From positions 1 to 35,553 of the forward strand of contig JBBRPW010000002.1 in assembly GCA_038227435.1 (NCBI GenBank): DNA of 35,553 nucleotides, given 5' to 3'. This document shows, one piece after another, positions 1-8,001 of the stretch. Each line of letters opens with the position of its first letter. Position 1 is the stretch's first letter. Position numbers and translations under genes: made by a program. The notes beneath the pieces are model-generated. The model had not been told where the DNA came from. It searched no databases and saw only the letters and a program-made list of their open reading frames with translations. This stretch comes from JBBRNV01 sp038227435. GTDB taxonomy: Bacteria; Patescibacteriota; Minisyncoccia; Phycocordibacterales; CALRBL01.

Positions 1-770
<770 letters not shown>

Positions 771-936
771 TGAAACTGTTGTAGCCAAAAGCTCAACTTA
801 TCGCGTCGATATTGTGTATCTCGATCGAGTACATAATGAGTGGCCAGCACTCTAACACTGGACGACTGTAGGAAAGACTACAAAAGACAGCCGGATAGAC
901 GGCAGAACGGAACAAAATAAAGTTCAGTACGCAAGA

Positions 937-963
937 AGCACCTTAACCGGTGCTTTTTGTTTT
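937..963 (+). terminator. Rho-independent terminator after 16S rRNA
   Basis: AGCACC (937-942), loop TTAACC and GGTGCT (949-954) form a perfect 6-bp stem, followed by a T-rich tract. It lies about 165 nt beyond the 16S end. The 771-936 stretch holds no tRNA and no 23S start, only small inverted repeats such as CTCGATCGAG (820-829). The 16S transcript therefore appears to end here as a single-gene unit. Confidence 0.85.
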
Positions 964-1017
964 GTCGGGTATGTATGATTCTTTAATTTAAATAAAAAAA
1001 TAAAATATGAAAAAGAA

Positions 1018-1079
1018 AATCCCGCAGCGATTTCTCGCTACGGGATTGGGATAGAGAGGGCGTTTTCGCCCAACTCTAT
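1018..1079 (-). terminator. Tandem hairpins and terminator of the GC-rich minus-strand gene
   Basis: Two stem-loops follow the minus-strand stop at 1080. The first, 1051-1079, pairs ATAGAG with CTCTAT around GGGCG-TTTT-CGCCC. The second, 1018-1047, is a 13-bp stem (AATCCCG core, one mismatch) with a 4-nt loop. On the minus strand it is followed by TTCTTTTTC, a classical intrinsic terminator. Transcription of the 16S gene from the other side already stops at 963, so the two units converge on this gap. Confidence 0.8.
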
Positions 1080-1945
1080 TTAGGCCACCTTGATAGCGGT
1101 GGCGGGGTAGGGGTTTTTCATCACTCGCTGCTGGCGGCTGGTGATGTTACAGTCCATCTTCTTTTTGAGGTCCTCGAGGACCTTCTCGAGATCCGACTGA
1201 AGGCTGCCCTTCAGGACGTAGAGCTCGAAGATACCAGACCACCGATCGAGGTGGTTGTGGTGACGAGCCACAATGTTCGCACCGACGAAGATAGCGAAGC
1301 GCACCGAGCGCTCCTGGCCCAACTTGCCGTCAACATCGCTTGCGAACGAGCTACGGTCGTCGAGGTTCCAACGATTCCGCATCCAAGCCGACGTCGGCTC
1401 GAGGATGATCCGGGCCGGACGATTCCCGTGACCAGCGAAGTTCTCGATGACCCCGAACACATCGCGGAGCGAGTCGATGACGACCGGTGCCGCAGGCGCC
1501 TTGGGAGCGACAGGCTTCATCGCCACGGGGGCGATGCCGGCGATCTTCGAGAGACCGCCGCGGGTGAACAAATAGATTCCGTTTTCCTTCGGCAAAACGT
1601 GGGTGACGGCGCTAACGCCGCTGCCACCTTCGACCGGCTGAACGTCACGGCGATGCCGTGCTTGTTCAGTTCAGCGCGGAGATATCCGGCCTTGACCTTC
1701 AGGGTCGTAGGCTTGTCCGTCCCGTGAGGGATGATCAGACGGGTTGAGATCTCGTCGGCGCCTTCGCCAGTGAGGATCTCGACACTGCGCGAAAGCGCGA
1801 GGAACTTGACCTTGGCCAGAACGGCCAAGGGCTTGTTCTTCGAGGAGGCCACCTTGTCGGGAGCCGCCATCAAAGTGAGGGCGGGGGTCTGCTGCTCGGG
1901 CGTGGTCTGGACGGCGAGATTGAAGGCAGGGGCGAGGGTGTTCAT
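1080..1945 (-). pseudogene. GC-rich hypothetical gene split by a frameshift
   Basis: Two minus-strand reading frames join into one protein. The 5' part runs from ATG at 1945, with a coherent segment around TRLIIPHGTDKPTTLKVKAG and GIAVTFSRSKVAA. The 3' part is in another frame and is readable from about 1610 (SAVTHVLPKENGIYLFTRGG) to TAA at 1080. One base gained or lost near 1605-1620 would unite them into about 285 residues. That spot carries a perfect CGGCG-CTAA-CGCCG hairpin, so a polymerase or assembly slip, a true pseudogene or a frameshift site are all possible. I do not recognise the family. The C-terminal part has no signal peptide or membrane segment and ends in a Lys-rich coiled-coil-like stretch. 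Base composition is far more GC-rich than the flanks. It has its own TTGACA promoter and tandem terminator hairpins, and is divergent from the 2338 gene. Confidence 0.6.
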
Positions 1946-1960
1946 GGGGTCGGGTCTAAT

Positions 1961-1979
1961 GTCTCTTGTCCAAGGAGAC
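1961..1979 (-). promoter_or_regulatory. Leader stem-loop before the GC-rich minus gene
   Basis: GTCTCTT pairs with AAGGAGAC-type bases around TCC (7 bp including one G-U), 15 nt upstream of the ATG at 1945. It lies in a roughly 75-nt leader. A structured leader is the opposite of the leaderless pattern seen at core genes. Its function is unknown; it could shield or space the start codon. Confidence 0.45.
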
Positions 1980-2027
1980 GGATGTGAAGAAAAGCTTACC
2001 GGGACTCGGCAGCTACTAACTAGGTAT

Positions 2028-2056
2028 ATATAAGCACATATATATGTTTATGTCAA
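2028..2056 (-). promoter_or_regulatory. TTGACA-17-TTATAT promoter with a 12-bp palindrome
   Basis: On the minus strand, TTGACA (2056-2051) is followed after 17 nt by TTATAT (2033-2028). The spacer holds the perfect palindrome ACATATATATGT (2036-2047), a plausible operator. The predicted start near 2021 gives a leader of about 75 nt to the ATG at 1945. The module TTGACATAA...ATATATGTG is shared with the divergent promoter at 2107-2134. Confidence 0.7.
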
Positions 2057-2106
2057 GTAGTAAACCACCCTCTTAAATCCTTGATTTCATGAATAATTTC
2101 TCATTA

Positions 2107-2134
2107 TTGACATAATAGATATATGTGAGATAAT
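2107..2134 (+). promoter_or_regulatory. TTGACA-16-GATAAT promoter for the 2338 gene
   Basis: TTGACA (2107-2112), a 16-nt spacer and GATAAT (2129-2134). The spacer carries ATATATGTG, matching the neighbouring minus-strand promoter. The predicted start near 2141 leaves a leader of about 195 nt before the ATG at 2338. The leader holds an interrupted CGGCG...CGCCG inverted repeat (2215-2234) and a strong hairpin at 2301-2322; no coding sequence in it convinces me. Confidence 0.65.
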
Positions 2135-2300
2135 TCTAAAAACACCCAACCAATCCTTCGGATCTTTGACATGAAATACATCCCCGGAGCAAAACAAAAA
2201 AAGTGTAATTTCATCGGCGGATTTTTTTTCGCCGTTATCGTTATCGTAATGATCTGGGACTTCAAATCTCGGGCGGTTACGAACTTCTGCAACTTCACCC

Positions 2301-2322
2301 TGACGCTGATCACTCAGCGTTA
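2301..2322 (+). promoter_or_regulatory. Leader hairpin before the 2338 gene
   Basis: ACGCTGA (2303-2309), loop TCAC and TCAGCGT (2314-2320) form a perfect 7-bp stem, extendable by a G-U and a T-A pair. It ends about 15-17 nt before the start codon. No T tract follows, so it is not a terminator. It may act as a translational or stability element. Confidence 0.5.
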
Positions 2323-2337
2323 ACAACCCCTCAAAAC

Positions 2338-2733
2338 ATGAAAATTTTGAAAACACTCAGCGCGATACTTGTCGCGCTCGTAGTATTAGTGGTCGCCCGT
2401 GTCTACTACATCAATGTAGTGAAACCCGGAGATCAGACAGCGACAGTGGTGGTTCATAACTATCCAGGCGGGGCTATCTCCGCACTATATTATGAAGCCG
2501 ACGTTTTAACTCAATCGTCCAACCTCGATGACATCCGCGACGTCCTGCATAATGACGACGTCGCCCGGTATGTCGTTGTTTGGTCCAAGATGGGAGATCG
2601 TCATCAGATGTTTTTCCCACGTGGACAAAATGCATCGGATGCACTCGTCTACCTTCAACCGATCGAAGAAGAGGTCGAAGATGTTATCCCACCACGAAAG
2701 GAGATTAGCGCCCGGAGCGAAAAGGAAGAGTAG
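2338..2733 (+). CDS. Small membrane-anchored or exported hypothetical protein (GC-rich cassette)
   Basis: 131 residues. An N-terminal hydrophobic helix (about residues 7-28: ILVALVVLVVARVYY) after MKILKTLS looks like a signal anchor or uncleaved signal peptide. The remaining 100 residues are soluble, with an acidic and basic tail (EEEVEDVIPPRKEISARSEKEE). I do not recognise the family. Arginine codons are CGC, CGT and CGG-rich and the gene is clearly more GC-rich than the tRNA-Ile and DUF2157 genes downstream, which suggests import. It has a TTGACA promoter, a long structured leader and its own terminator, so it is an independent unit. The start at 2338 fits the signal-anchor N-terminus. Confidence 0.7.
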   Translation: MKILKTLSAILVALVVLVVARVYYINVVKPGDQTATVVVHNYPGGAISALYYEADVLTQSSNLDDIRDVLHNDDVARYVVVWSKMGDRHQMFFPRGQNASDALVYLQPIEEEVEDVIPPRKEISARSEKEE

Positions 2734-2748
2734 GTTCAATTCCTACAC

Positions 2749-2791
2749 AAGCCAGCCTTAAGGTTTTCATACCTTATGCGCTGGCTTTTTT
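2749..2791 (+). terminator. Intrinsic terminator after the 2338 gene
   Basis: AAGCCAGC (2749-2756) pairs with GCTGGCTT (2780-2787). An inner stem TAAGGT/ACCTTA lies between the arms and T's follow. It starts 16 nt after the stop codon. Confidence 0.85.
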
Positions 2792-2824
2792 GTTGTTTTA
2801 TGATAATTTTAGGTTCTTATACAT

Positions 2825-2846
2825 GCGCGTGTAGCTGTTTTGGTAG
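2825..2846 (+). repeat. tRNA-Ile 5'-end fragment (degenerate direct repeat)
   Basis: GCGCGTGTAGCT followed by TTGGTAG repeats the first 22 nt of the tRNA-Ile gene with three mismatches just before TTGGTAG. Including two flanking bases, 14 nt are identical. The offset is exactly 73 nt, the length of the tRNA gene, which suggests a tandem tRNA duplication whose first copy has decayed. An attachment-site remnant at the edge of the GC-rich patch is the alternative. Confidence 0.55.
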
Positions 2847-2897
2847 TCTAAACGCGGAGGTAGAAGGAAGGATGGATAAAAGTTAAAATCAAATAAT

Positions 2898-2970
2898 GCG
2901 CGTGTAGCTCAGTTGGTAGAGCAAACGACTGATACTCGTTAGGTCCCAGGTTCGAATCCTGGCACGCGCA
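2898..2970 (+). tRNA. ileT: tRNA-Ile (anticodon GAU)
   Basis: Full cloverleaf. The acceptor stem pairs GCGCGTG with CACGCGC and the discriminator is A at 2970. The D arm is GCTC-AGTTGGTA-GAGC. The anticodon stem is AACGA/TCGTT with loop CTGATAC, giving anticodon GAT. The T arm is CCAGG-TTCGAAT-CCTGG. CCA is not encoded. tRNA-Ile(GAU) is the tRNA normally found in 16S-23S spacers. Here it lies 2.1 kb downstream of 16S with no 23S after it, as if the original operon had been broken. Confidence 0.97.
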
Positions 2971-2983
2971 CACGAAAATACGC

Positions 2984-2989
2984 TATAAT
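2984..2989 (+). promoter_or_regulatory. -10 box TATAAT placed for a leaderless transcript (DUF2157 gene)
   Basis: TATAAT, then 6 nt (GTAGGC), then the ATG at 2996, so the predicted +1 is the A of ATG. The box begins 13 nt after the tRNA 3' end, so any -35 contact must fall inside the tRNA T-arm or acceptor region. Confidence 0.75.
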
Positions 2990-2995
2990 GTAGGC

Positions 2996-3625
2996 ATGAA
3001 TCCTCAAACAAATAGCACTCCTAATATGGGAGGCAACATGGGTAACATGGGTAATATGAATAATGCGGGCAACATGGGAGCAGAGAGCGATCAGTCAGTC
3101 GCAATTAGACGAGTGGTAACCATTGGTGCATTAATGGTTGGTCTCGGAATTATTATTTTAGTCGCTCAAAACTGGGCAAACTTACCAGCTTTTTTTAAGG
3201 TGGTTATTTTAATGGTAAGTATGATAGCAACATACGGAATTGGATATGCACTTCTTCAGTATCCATCGCTTAAAAGTGTAGGACAGGGAGTTGTATTTTT
3301 AGGTGCACTTATATTTGGTGCTAACATTTTTTTAGTAGCTCAAATTTATAATATTCAAGTTGAATGGCCAGACGGCTTTATGATTTGGATGTTTGGCGTA
3401 TTTCTTACTCTGTATGCCGTGCCATTAAAAGCACTTCGAGTACTCGGTGTAATTTTAGCCATCTTAGGATTAGGAGGATATGTATTTGATTTCAGCGGAA
3501 CATTAGTTGGAACTGCATCATATTACACATCAACATTTATTGTGGCTCTCTCAGTAATTACTATGTATGCAGCAGCGCACATTTTCCGAAAGCGATTACC
3601 AGCAGAACCAGTAGATTTCTATTAA
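2996..3625 (+). CDS. DUF2157 family membrane protein
   Basis: 209 residues. An N-terminal Met/Gly/Asn-rich stretch (residues 10-28, repeats of MGN and MGG) precedes about six hydrophobic helices from residue 40 on. The first helix (VVTIGALMVGLGIILVAQNWANLP) is the DUF2157 signature region, in which a conserved Trp-Asn motif follows the first helix. It is the first of three genes whose order DUF2157, DUF4401, GDYXXLXY protein recurs in bacteria, presumably as a membrane complex of unknown function. The family usually continues longer; here the second half of the hydrophobic region resides in the next gene. The start is fixed by the -10 box at exactly leaderless spacing. The following gene is 60 nt downstream. 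Confidence 0.85.
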   Translation: MNPQTNSTPNMGGNMGNMGNMNNAGNMGAESDQSVAIRRVVTIGALMVGLGIIILVAQNWANLPAFFKVVILMVSMIATYGIGYALLQYPSLKSVGQGVVFLGALIFGANIFLVAQIYNIQVEWPDGFMIWMFGVFLTLYAVPLKALRVLGVILAILGLGGYVFDFSGTLVGTASYYTSTFIVALSVITMYAAAHIFRKRLPAEPVDFY

Positions 3626-3685
3626 AAGAATTTCATTCTTACTTCTATTTTTACAATTATTTAAACTCTTACTAATTATTATTTT

Positions 3686-4888
3686 ATGAATTTATTTTAC
3701 GGACTTGGATACTTAGGATTTTTATGGCCACTCTTTTTACTAGTCGGTGCCGGTTTTATTGTGGTGCGTTTTGTGATGGCACTTTTTGGTGTTCGAACAA
3801 AAACACAATTTGTTACTGACGAATCGGGAAAAGCAGTTATGGTTGAACCGAAAGTTCGAGGAATTTCAGGACATTTATTTAGATCAAGCAATGATGCTCT
3901 CTATCAAACATATATGTTTTTGGGAACAGCCTTTGTTGGATTATTTCTTTCAACTATTAACCGCTCACTCGGCTACCCACTAGGGTGGGAAACGGTGCAA
4001 CTCTTGCTTACCATTTTTGTTTTAGCTATTGCATATCGATTTAAAGTATTCGTTCTACTTCCTGTTGGAATTGTTGGAATAATTAGTAGCGTATATTGGC
4101 ACATGTACATTTGGACAGGCCAAACTAATACATCAGATATTTTAACTATTGTAAGTCTGGTGCTTCTTTCAGTGCTTATCTATGGAATTGGCCGATTGCA
4201 CGATTCACAATTACTCTGGCGACGATACGGCATGACTTATGTATTTTTTGGATTAATTCCAGTTGGAATATATTTGTTTTTCATGTCATCTGAAACTGGA
4301 ATTGCAAGATTAAATGAAATACTTTCAAATCACCATGTGTTCACATCATTTGGAGCAATGTTTTTAATTGTGCTTATTGCGCTTTTAATTGCCGTTACGT
4401 TTATCTTGGGAGCGATGAAAAAATTAATATCAATATTTGAATTAATTGTTGGATTTCTATTCTCATTTCTTACTCTTCTTTTGCCATTTTTCCCAACACC
4501 ACTTGTAAGTATTGCTGCTCGAAATAATTCTGGATTTACTTCATATATCGTTTCAACACTTAATGCAAATGGATGGATTCTATTTATCATTATGAACATT
4601 CTACTTTTTGGATATTTAGTTGGTTGGATTCTCGTTGGATATTACAAGCGAGAAAGATGGGCTATCAACACAGGTTCAGGACTTTTTGCACTCTTTGTTA
4701 TCATTAAATTCTTTAGCTACGCTCAAAGTTCAGCAGGACAAGCACTTACCTTAATTGTTGCAGGGCTTTTACTAATGATTCTCGGAGTTGGATTAAGCGT
4801 AGGGCGAACAAAATTATTAAAAAAAATGGATGCTGCAACTGGTGGAAATGGAATGGGAACAGCAGGAGGCATTGGAGTAACTCATTAA
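3686..4888 (+). CDS. DUF4401-like polytopic membrane protein
   Basis: 400 residues with about ten to eleven predicted transmembrane helices, and a short Gly/Met-rich tail (GGNGMGTAGGIGVTH). I assign it to the DUF4401 position because it sits between a DUF2157 protein and a GDYXXLXY protein, the usual arrangement, and because of its hydrophobic profile; this is partly inference from context. It has no enzymatic motif. The ATG at 3686 has an AT-rich leader without Shine-Dalgarno. It is probably co-transcribed with both neighbours (60 nt upstream gap, 24 nt downstream gap). Confidence 0.7.
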   Translation: MNLFYGLGYLGFLWPLFLLVGAGFIVVRFVMALFGVRTKTQFVTDESGKAVMVEPKVRGISGHLFRSSNDALYQTYMFLGTAFVGLFLSTINRSLGYPLGWETVQLLLTIFVLAIAYRFKVFVLLPVGIVGIISSVYWHMYIWTGQTNTSDILTIVSLVLLSVLIYGIGRLHDSQLLWRRYGMTYVFFGLIPVGIYLFFMSSETGIARLNEILSNHHVFTSFGAMFLIVLIALLIAVTFILGAMKKLISIFELIVGFLFSFLTLLLPFFPTPLVSIAARNNSGFTSYIVSTLNANGWILFIIMNILLFGYLVGWILVGYYKRERWAINTGSGLFALFVIIKFFSYAQSSAGQALTLIVAGLLLMILGVGLSVGRTKLLKKMDAATGGNGMGTAGGIGVTH

Positions 4889-4912
4889 TTATTAATCACT
4901 TTACTAAAATCT

Positions 4913-5578
4913 ATGAATCCAAATAATAATACAAGTATTGGAGAAACGATGTCGAATCAAAGCATGACCGTAAAGTTTTTAATTGCGGTGGTTGCTCAAA
5001 TTATTATTGTTTTTTTGCTCGTTGCATATAACGCGGCAATTGTAACAGGGGGAAAAACACTGTATGTGTCGGTGCTGCCTGTAGATCCAACGGACGTACT
5101 TCGAGGTGACTACGTTGTTACTCGACTTTCAATTTCACAAGCGTACCCTACTCAATTTAATGGAACTCCTCAAAATGGCGAAACCGTATATGTGCCTGTA
5201 AAACAAATTTCATCTGACGAATCATATATTTCTGGAAAAGTGGTGAAATCTGTAAATGATGAGGGAATGGGAATGGATGGATTAGCACACAGTGTGCCAG
5301 ATGGAACAATTTACGTTAAAGGAACGGTGGTTGTTGGCGGAGCGGAGCAAGTTCCAAGTCCGTATGATCAGTATCCAGCATACGACCCATATGGAAGGAA
5401 TGTTCAACCAATTAATTATCAACCCATAACTATTAAATATGGAGTTGAAAATATTTTTGTTGAAAAAGGAAAAGGAAATTTACCTTGGAATAAAAGGGTA
5501 GTTGCTGAACTTAAAGTAGGTAGTGGAGGAGTGGCACGAATTACAAAGTTGTTTGTTGACGGGGTAGAGTGGAAGTAG
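4913..5578 (+). CDS. GDYXXLXY family protein
   Basis: 221 residues. One N-terminal transmembrane helix (about residues 16-40, VKFLIAVVAQIIIVFLLVAY) is followed by an extracytoplasmic domain. The family motif appears as GDYVVTRLSIS near residues 65-75, preceded by DPTDVLRG, the characteristic DPxDxxRGDY block. It closes the DUF2157/DUF4401/GDYXXLXY cluster. A Tyr/Pro-rich insertion (PSPYDQYPAYDPYG, about 148-161) is local decoration. A second ATG (MSNQSMTV, residue 13) could be the true start. A strong terminator follows 25 nt after the TAG stop. Confidence 0.85.
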   Translation: MNPNNNTSIGETMSNQSMTVKFLIAVVAQIIIVFLLVAYNAAIVTGGKTLYVSVLPVDPTDVLRGDYVVTRLSISQAYPTQFNGTPQNGETVYVPVKQISSDESYISGKVVKSVNDEGMGMDGLAHSVPDGTIYVKGTVVVGGAEQVPSPYDQYPAYDPYGRNVQPINYQPITIKYGVENIFVEKGKGNLPWNKRVVAELKVGSGGVARITKLFVDGVEWK

Positions 5579-5602
5579 TTCAGCTTAAAGATTTCATACG
5601 GT

Positions 5603-5630
5603 CAAAAATCTGGCACCCTCCAGATTTTTG
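5603..5630. terminator. Bidirectional-looking intrinsic terminator
   Basis: An 11-bp perfect stem CAAAAATCTGG / CCAGATTTTTG closes a 6-nt loop (CACCCT). A on one side and T on the other make it competent on either strand. It separates the DUF2157 cluster from pyruvate kinase. Confidence 0.85.
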
Positions 5631-5720
5631 TGATACTATCAAAACTCACAAAAAAAGCCGAAAATATTGCATTTTAGGCATGAAATTTTAATAAATAAGT
5701 AATAAATAATCGAGAAATCT

Positions 5721-7142
5721 ATGGAAAATGTTACCGCAAAACGAACGAAGGTAGTGGCTACAATTGGCCCCGCAACATCAAGTGTTGAGGCTCTTTCAAA
5801 ACTACTCAAAGCTGGAATGAATATTATCCGAATGAACTTCTCACACGGAGATTTTGCGGAGCATCAAGAAAAAATTGATAACCTTCGAATTGCTGAAAAG
5901 AAAACAGGTCTAAAAGCGGCAACTCTTCAAGATTTAGCCGGTCCTAAAATTCGAACAGGAGAATTTTCAACTCCAACCGTTGAACTGATTAAAGGATCAA
6001 CAGTTACCATTACAACTGAAACAATTGTAGGAGATGCAACTAAATTCTCAATTAACTACAAACCATTTCCAAAAGAAGTAGAGCTAGGAGGATTTGTGTT
6101 AATTGACGATGGAAAAAAGAAATTACAAATTACTGCCATTAAAGGAAATGAAGTTATCTGTAAAGTTATATTAGGTGGAATTACAAAACCTCGACGAGGA
6201 GTAAACTTGCCTGGTGCTCATCTATCAATTGCATCATTAACAGATAAAGATAAAAAAGATATTGCCTTTGGATTAAAAAATAAAGTTGATTTCTTTGCTT
6301 TCTCATTTGTGCGACGACCATCAGACGTGCTTGAACTTCGAGCCATCCTTGCAAAAGCCAAATCAGATGCAAAAATTATTGCCAAAATTGAAGATCAAGA
6401 AGCGCTTGATAATATTGATGAATTAGTTCGATTAGTAGACGGAGTAATGATTGGACGAGGAGATTTAGCCATTGAAATTGGAGCAGAAAACATGCCTGTT
6501 GCTCAAAAAATGATTATTAAGAAATGTAATAAAGCAGGAAAGCCTGTAATTACCGCAACTCAAATGTTGGAATCAATGATTAAAAATGCGACACCAACAA
6601 GAGCTGAAGTAAGCGATGTAACAAACGCTATTTTTGATGGAACAGATGCAGTGATGCTTTCTGAAGAAACAACACTTGGAGATTATCCTGTTGAATCAGT
6701 TGAATGGATGACACGAATTGCTAATAGTTGTGAAAAAAGTTATCCCGTTAAAACAATTTTCGGAAAAGAGCACACAGATCGAAGTGTAACCGACGCCATC
6801 GGAGCCTCAGCTGTACAAATTGCAAAAGACACCGGAGCAAAATTAATTGTAGCTCTTACATCAGAAGGTCATACCGTAAACATGATTTCAAGACATAAGC
6901 CAAAACATTATGTAATTGGCTTTAGTCAAAGTGCTCGAACGGTAAATCAAATGCAAATTAACTTCGGCGTAATTCCTGCCCTTTCTACAAAATTTTCTTC
7001 AATGACTGACATTATGAAATCAGTTCGAGAATTAGCTAAAAAGCTTAAATTAGGGGTTAAAGGGGATAAGGTGGTGGTGGTTTCTGGGAATGTGTTGGGG
7101 AAGGGAATTCCTTCAAATTCGATCGACATCGAGGTACTTTAG
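5721..7142 (+). CDS. pyk: Pyruvate kinase
   Basis: 473 residues, normal length. It converts phosphoenolpyruvate and ADP to pyruvate and ATP, the last step of glycolysis. Visible motifs are KVVATIGPAT at the N-terminus, MNFSHGD, the active-site block IIAKIEDQEALDNIDEL with the catalytic Lys and metal-binding Glu, GDLAIEIG, and KPVITATQMLESMI followed by PTRAEVSDV. The C-terminal regulatory domain is present. The arginine codons I counted are 15 CGA and 2 AGA of 17, the host-like signature. The leader is AT-rich without Shine-Dalgarno. A possible promoter, TTGCAT followed by a TTTAAT-like -10, lies upstream at about 5670-5695. It is an independent unit after the 5603-5630 terminator. Confidence 0.97.
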   Translation: MENVTAKRTKVVATIGPATSSVEALSKLLKAGMNIIRMNFSHGDFAEHQEKIDNLRIAEKKTGLKAATLQDLAGPKIRTGEFSTPTVELIKGSTVTITTETIVGDATKFSINYKPFPKEVELGGFVLIDDGKKKLQITAIKGNEVICKVILGGITKPRRGVNLPGAHLSIASLTDKDKKDIAFGLKNKVDFFAFSFVRRPSDVLELRAILAKAKSDAKIIAKIEDQEALDNIDELVRLVDGVMIGRGDLAIEIGAENMPVAQKMIIKKCNKAGKPVITATQMLESMIKNATPTRAEVSDVTNAIFDGTDAVMLSEETTLGDYPVESVEWMTRIANSCEKSYPVKTIFGKEHTDRSVTDAIGASAVQIAKDTGAKLIVALTSEGHTVNMISRHKPKHYVIGFSQSARTVNQMQINFGVIPALSTKFSSMTDIMKSVRELAKKLKLGVKGDKVVVVSGNVLGKGIPSNSIDIEVL

Positions 7143-7186
7143 GGAATCTTTATGGTTTCTTAAGGAGAATTTTATCTCTAAGTCGC

Positions 7187-7192
7187 TATGAT
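7187..7192 (+). promoter_or_regulatory. -10 box TATGAT, leaderless spacing (radC)
   Basis: TATGAT, 6 nt (ATAGTT), then the ATG at 7199. No clear -35 is seen. A TAAGGAGAA at 7161-7169 lies far too far upstream of the start to act as a Shine-Dalgarno. Confidence 0.7.
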
Positions 7193-7198
7193 ATAGTT

Positions 7199-7969
7199 AT
7201 GAATATGACAATAAATACCAAAGGGGTTTATCAAATAAAAGACTCTGATCTATTTTTTGTTGCTAACAATACTGCTCCAGCATCTACTCAAAAGCAATAT
7301 GTTTTAACAATCAAAGATCTTCCAGGAGACGATAAACCGCGTGAAAAACTTTTAGATTCTGGCCCTCATGTATTATCTACTCAAGAACTTCTTGCAATTG
7401 TTTTAACTACAGGAACAAAAAAAGAAGAGTTGTTGAGTATGAGCAAACGTCTCATCAAAGATTATGGCGAAAAAAATATCATGACTGAAACTGATGCAAA
7501 AAAAGTTTCGGTTGAGTACGATATTCCACTAGTAAAAGCTTGCCAAATTGTTGCATGTGCAGAACTTGGAAAACGTTTTTATAAAAAACCCGAAGTAGGC
7601 CTTGCGGTAATTCGAACTCCTAAAGATGTGTTCGATCACGTACGTGATATGAGAGATCTTCCAAAGGAGCATCTCCGAGGTATTTATCTCGATACTCATA
7701 ATAGAGTAATTCACGAAGAGTATATTTCAATTGGAACAATTAATTCAAATATTGTTCATGCACGGGAAGTATTTCGGGCTGCAATTGAATATAATGCGGC
7801 AGCTATTGTATTAGTGCATAATCATCCTTCAGGAATTGTTACTCCAAGTGATGCCGACTTTGCAATTACAAATCAACTCATCGCTGCAGGGCGAATTGTC
7901 GGAATTAATGTACTCGACCACATTATAGTTACTAAAACTGAGTACCAAAGCATCGAGGCAGAATACTAA
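7199..7969 (+). CDS. radC: RadC family JAMM-domain protein
   Basis: 256 residues. The N-terminal helix-hairpin-helix-like segment (about 40-125: KPREKLLDSGPHVLSTQELLAIVL) and the C-terminal JAB1/MPN-type domain (about 135-256) are in the RadC order. The zinc-site motif is complete: H207-N-H209-P-S-G followed by D220, with EEYISIGT upstream. RadC was historically linked to repair, but its role remains uncertain; the fold suggests a metal-dependent hydrolase. The first ~30 residues are an unusual N-terminal addition. The start is supported by the -10 box at 7187. rsmI follows 32 nt downstream and is likely co-transcribed. Confidence 0.92.
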   Translation: MNMTINTKGVYQIKDSDLFFVANNTAPASTQKQYVLTIKDLPGDDKPREKLLDSGPHVLSTQELLAIVLTTGTKKEELLSMSKRLIKDYGEKNIMTETDAKKVSVEYDIPLVKACQIVACAELGKRFYKKPEVGLAVIRTPKDVFDHVRDMRDLPKEHLRGIYLDTHNRVIHEEYISIGTINSNIVHAREVFRAAIEYNAAAIVLVHNHPSGIVTPSDADFAITNQLIAAGRIVGINVLDHIIVTKTEYQSIEAEY

Positions 7970-8001
7970 TATCAAAAACTAATCTCTATTTTTATACGTA
8001 T

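Noticed and set aside
1251..1727. Plus-strand open frame in the GC-rich patch
   Set aside because: It is a shadow of the minus-strand gene; GC-rich DNA lacks stops in several frames and the translation is Arg/Asp-rich without domain character.
2087..2356. Minus-strand open frames upstream of the 2338 gene
   Set aside because: They overlap the plus-strand promoter and leader, have no promoter or family resemblance, and end inside the 2338 gene start region.
2730..2760. T-arm-like GTAGG-TTCAATT-CCTAC followed by an acceptor-like stretch, as at a tmRNA or tRNA 3' end
   Set aside because: No matching 5' acceptor (GGCTTGT) or tmRNA body lies at a suitable distance; the following bases instead form the terminator stem at 2749-2787.
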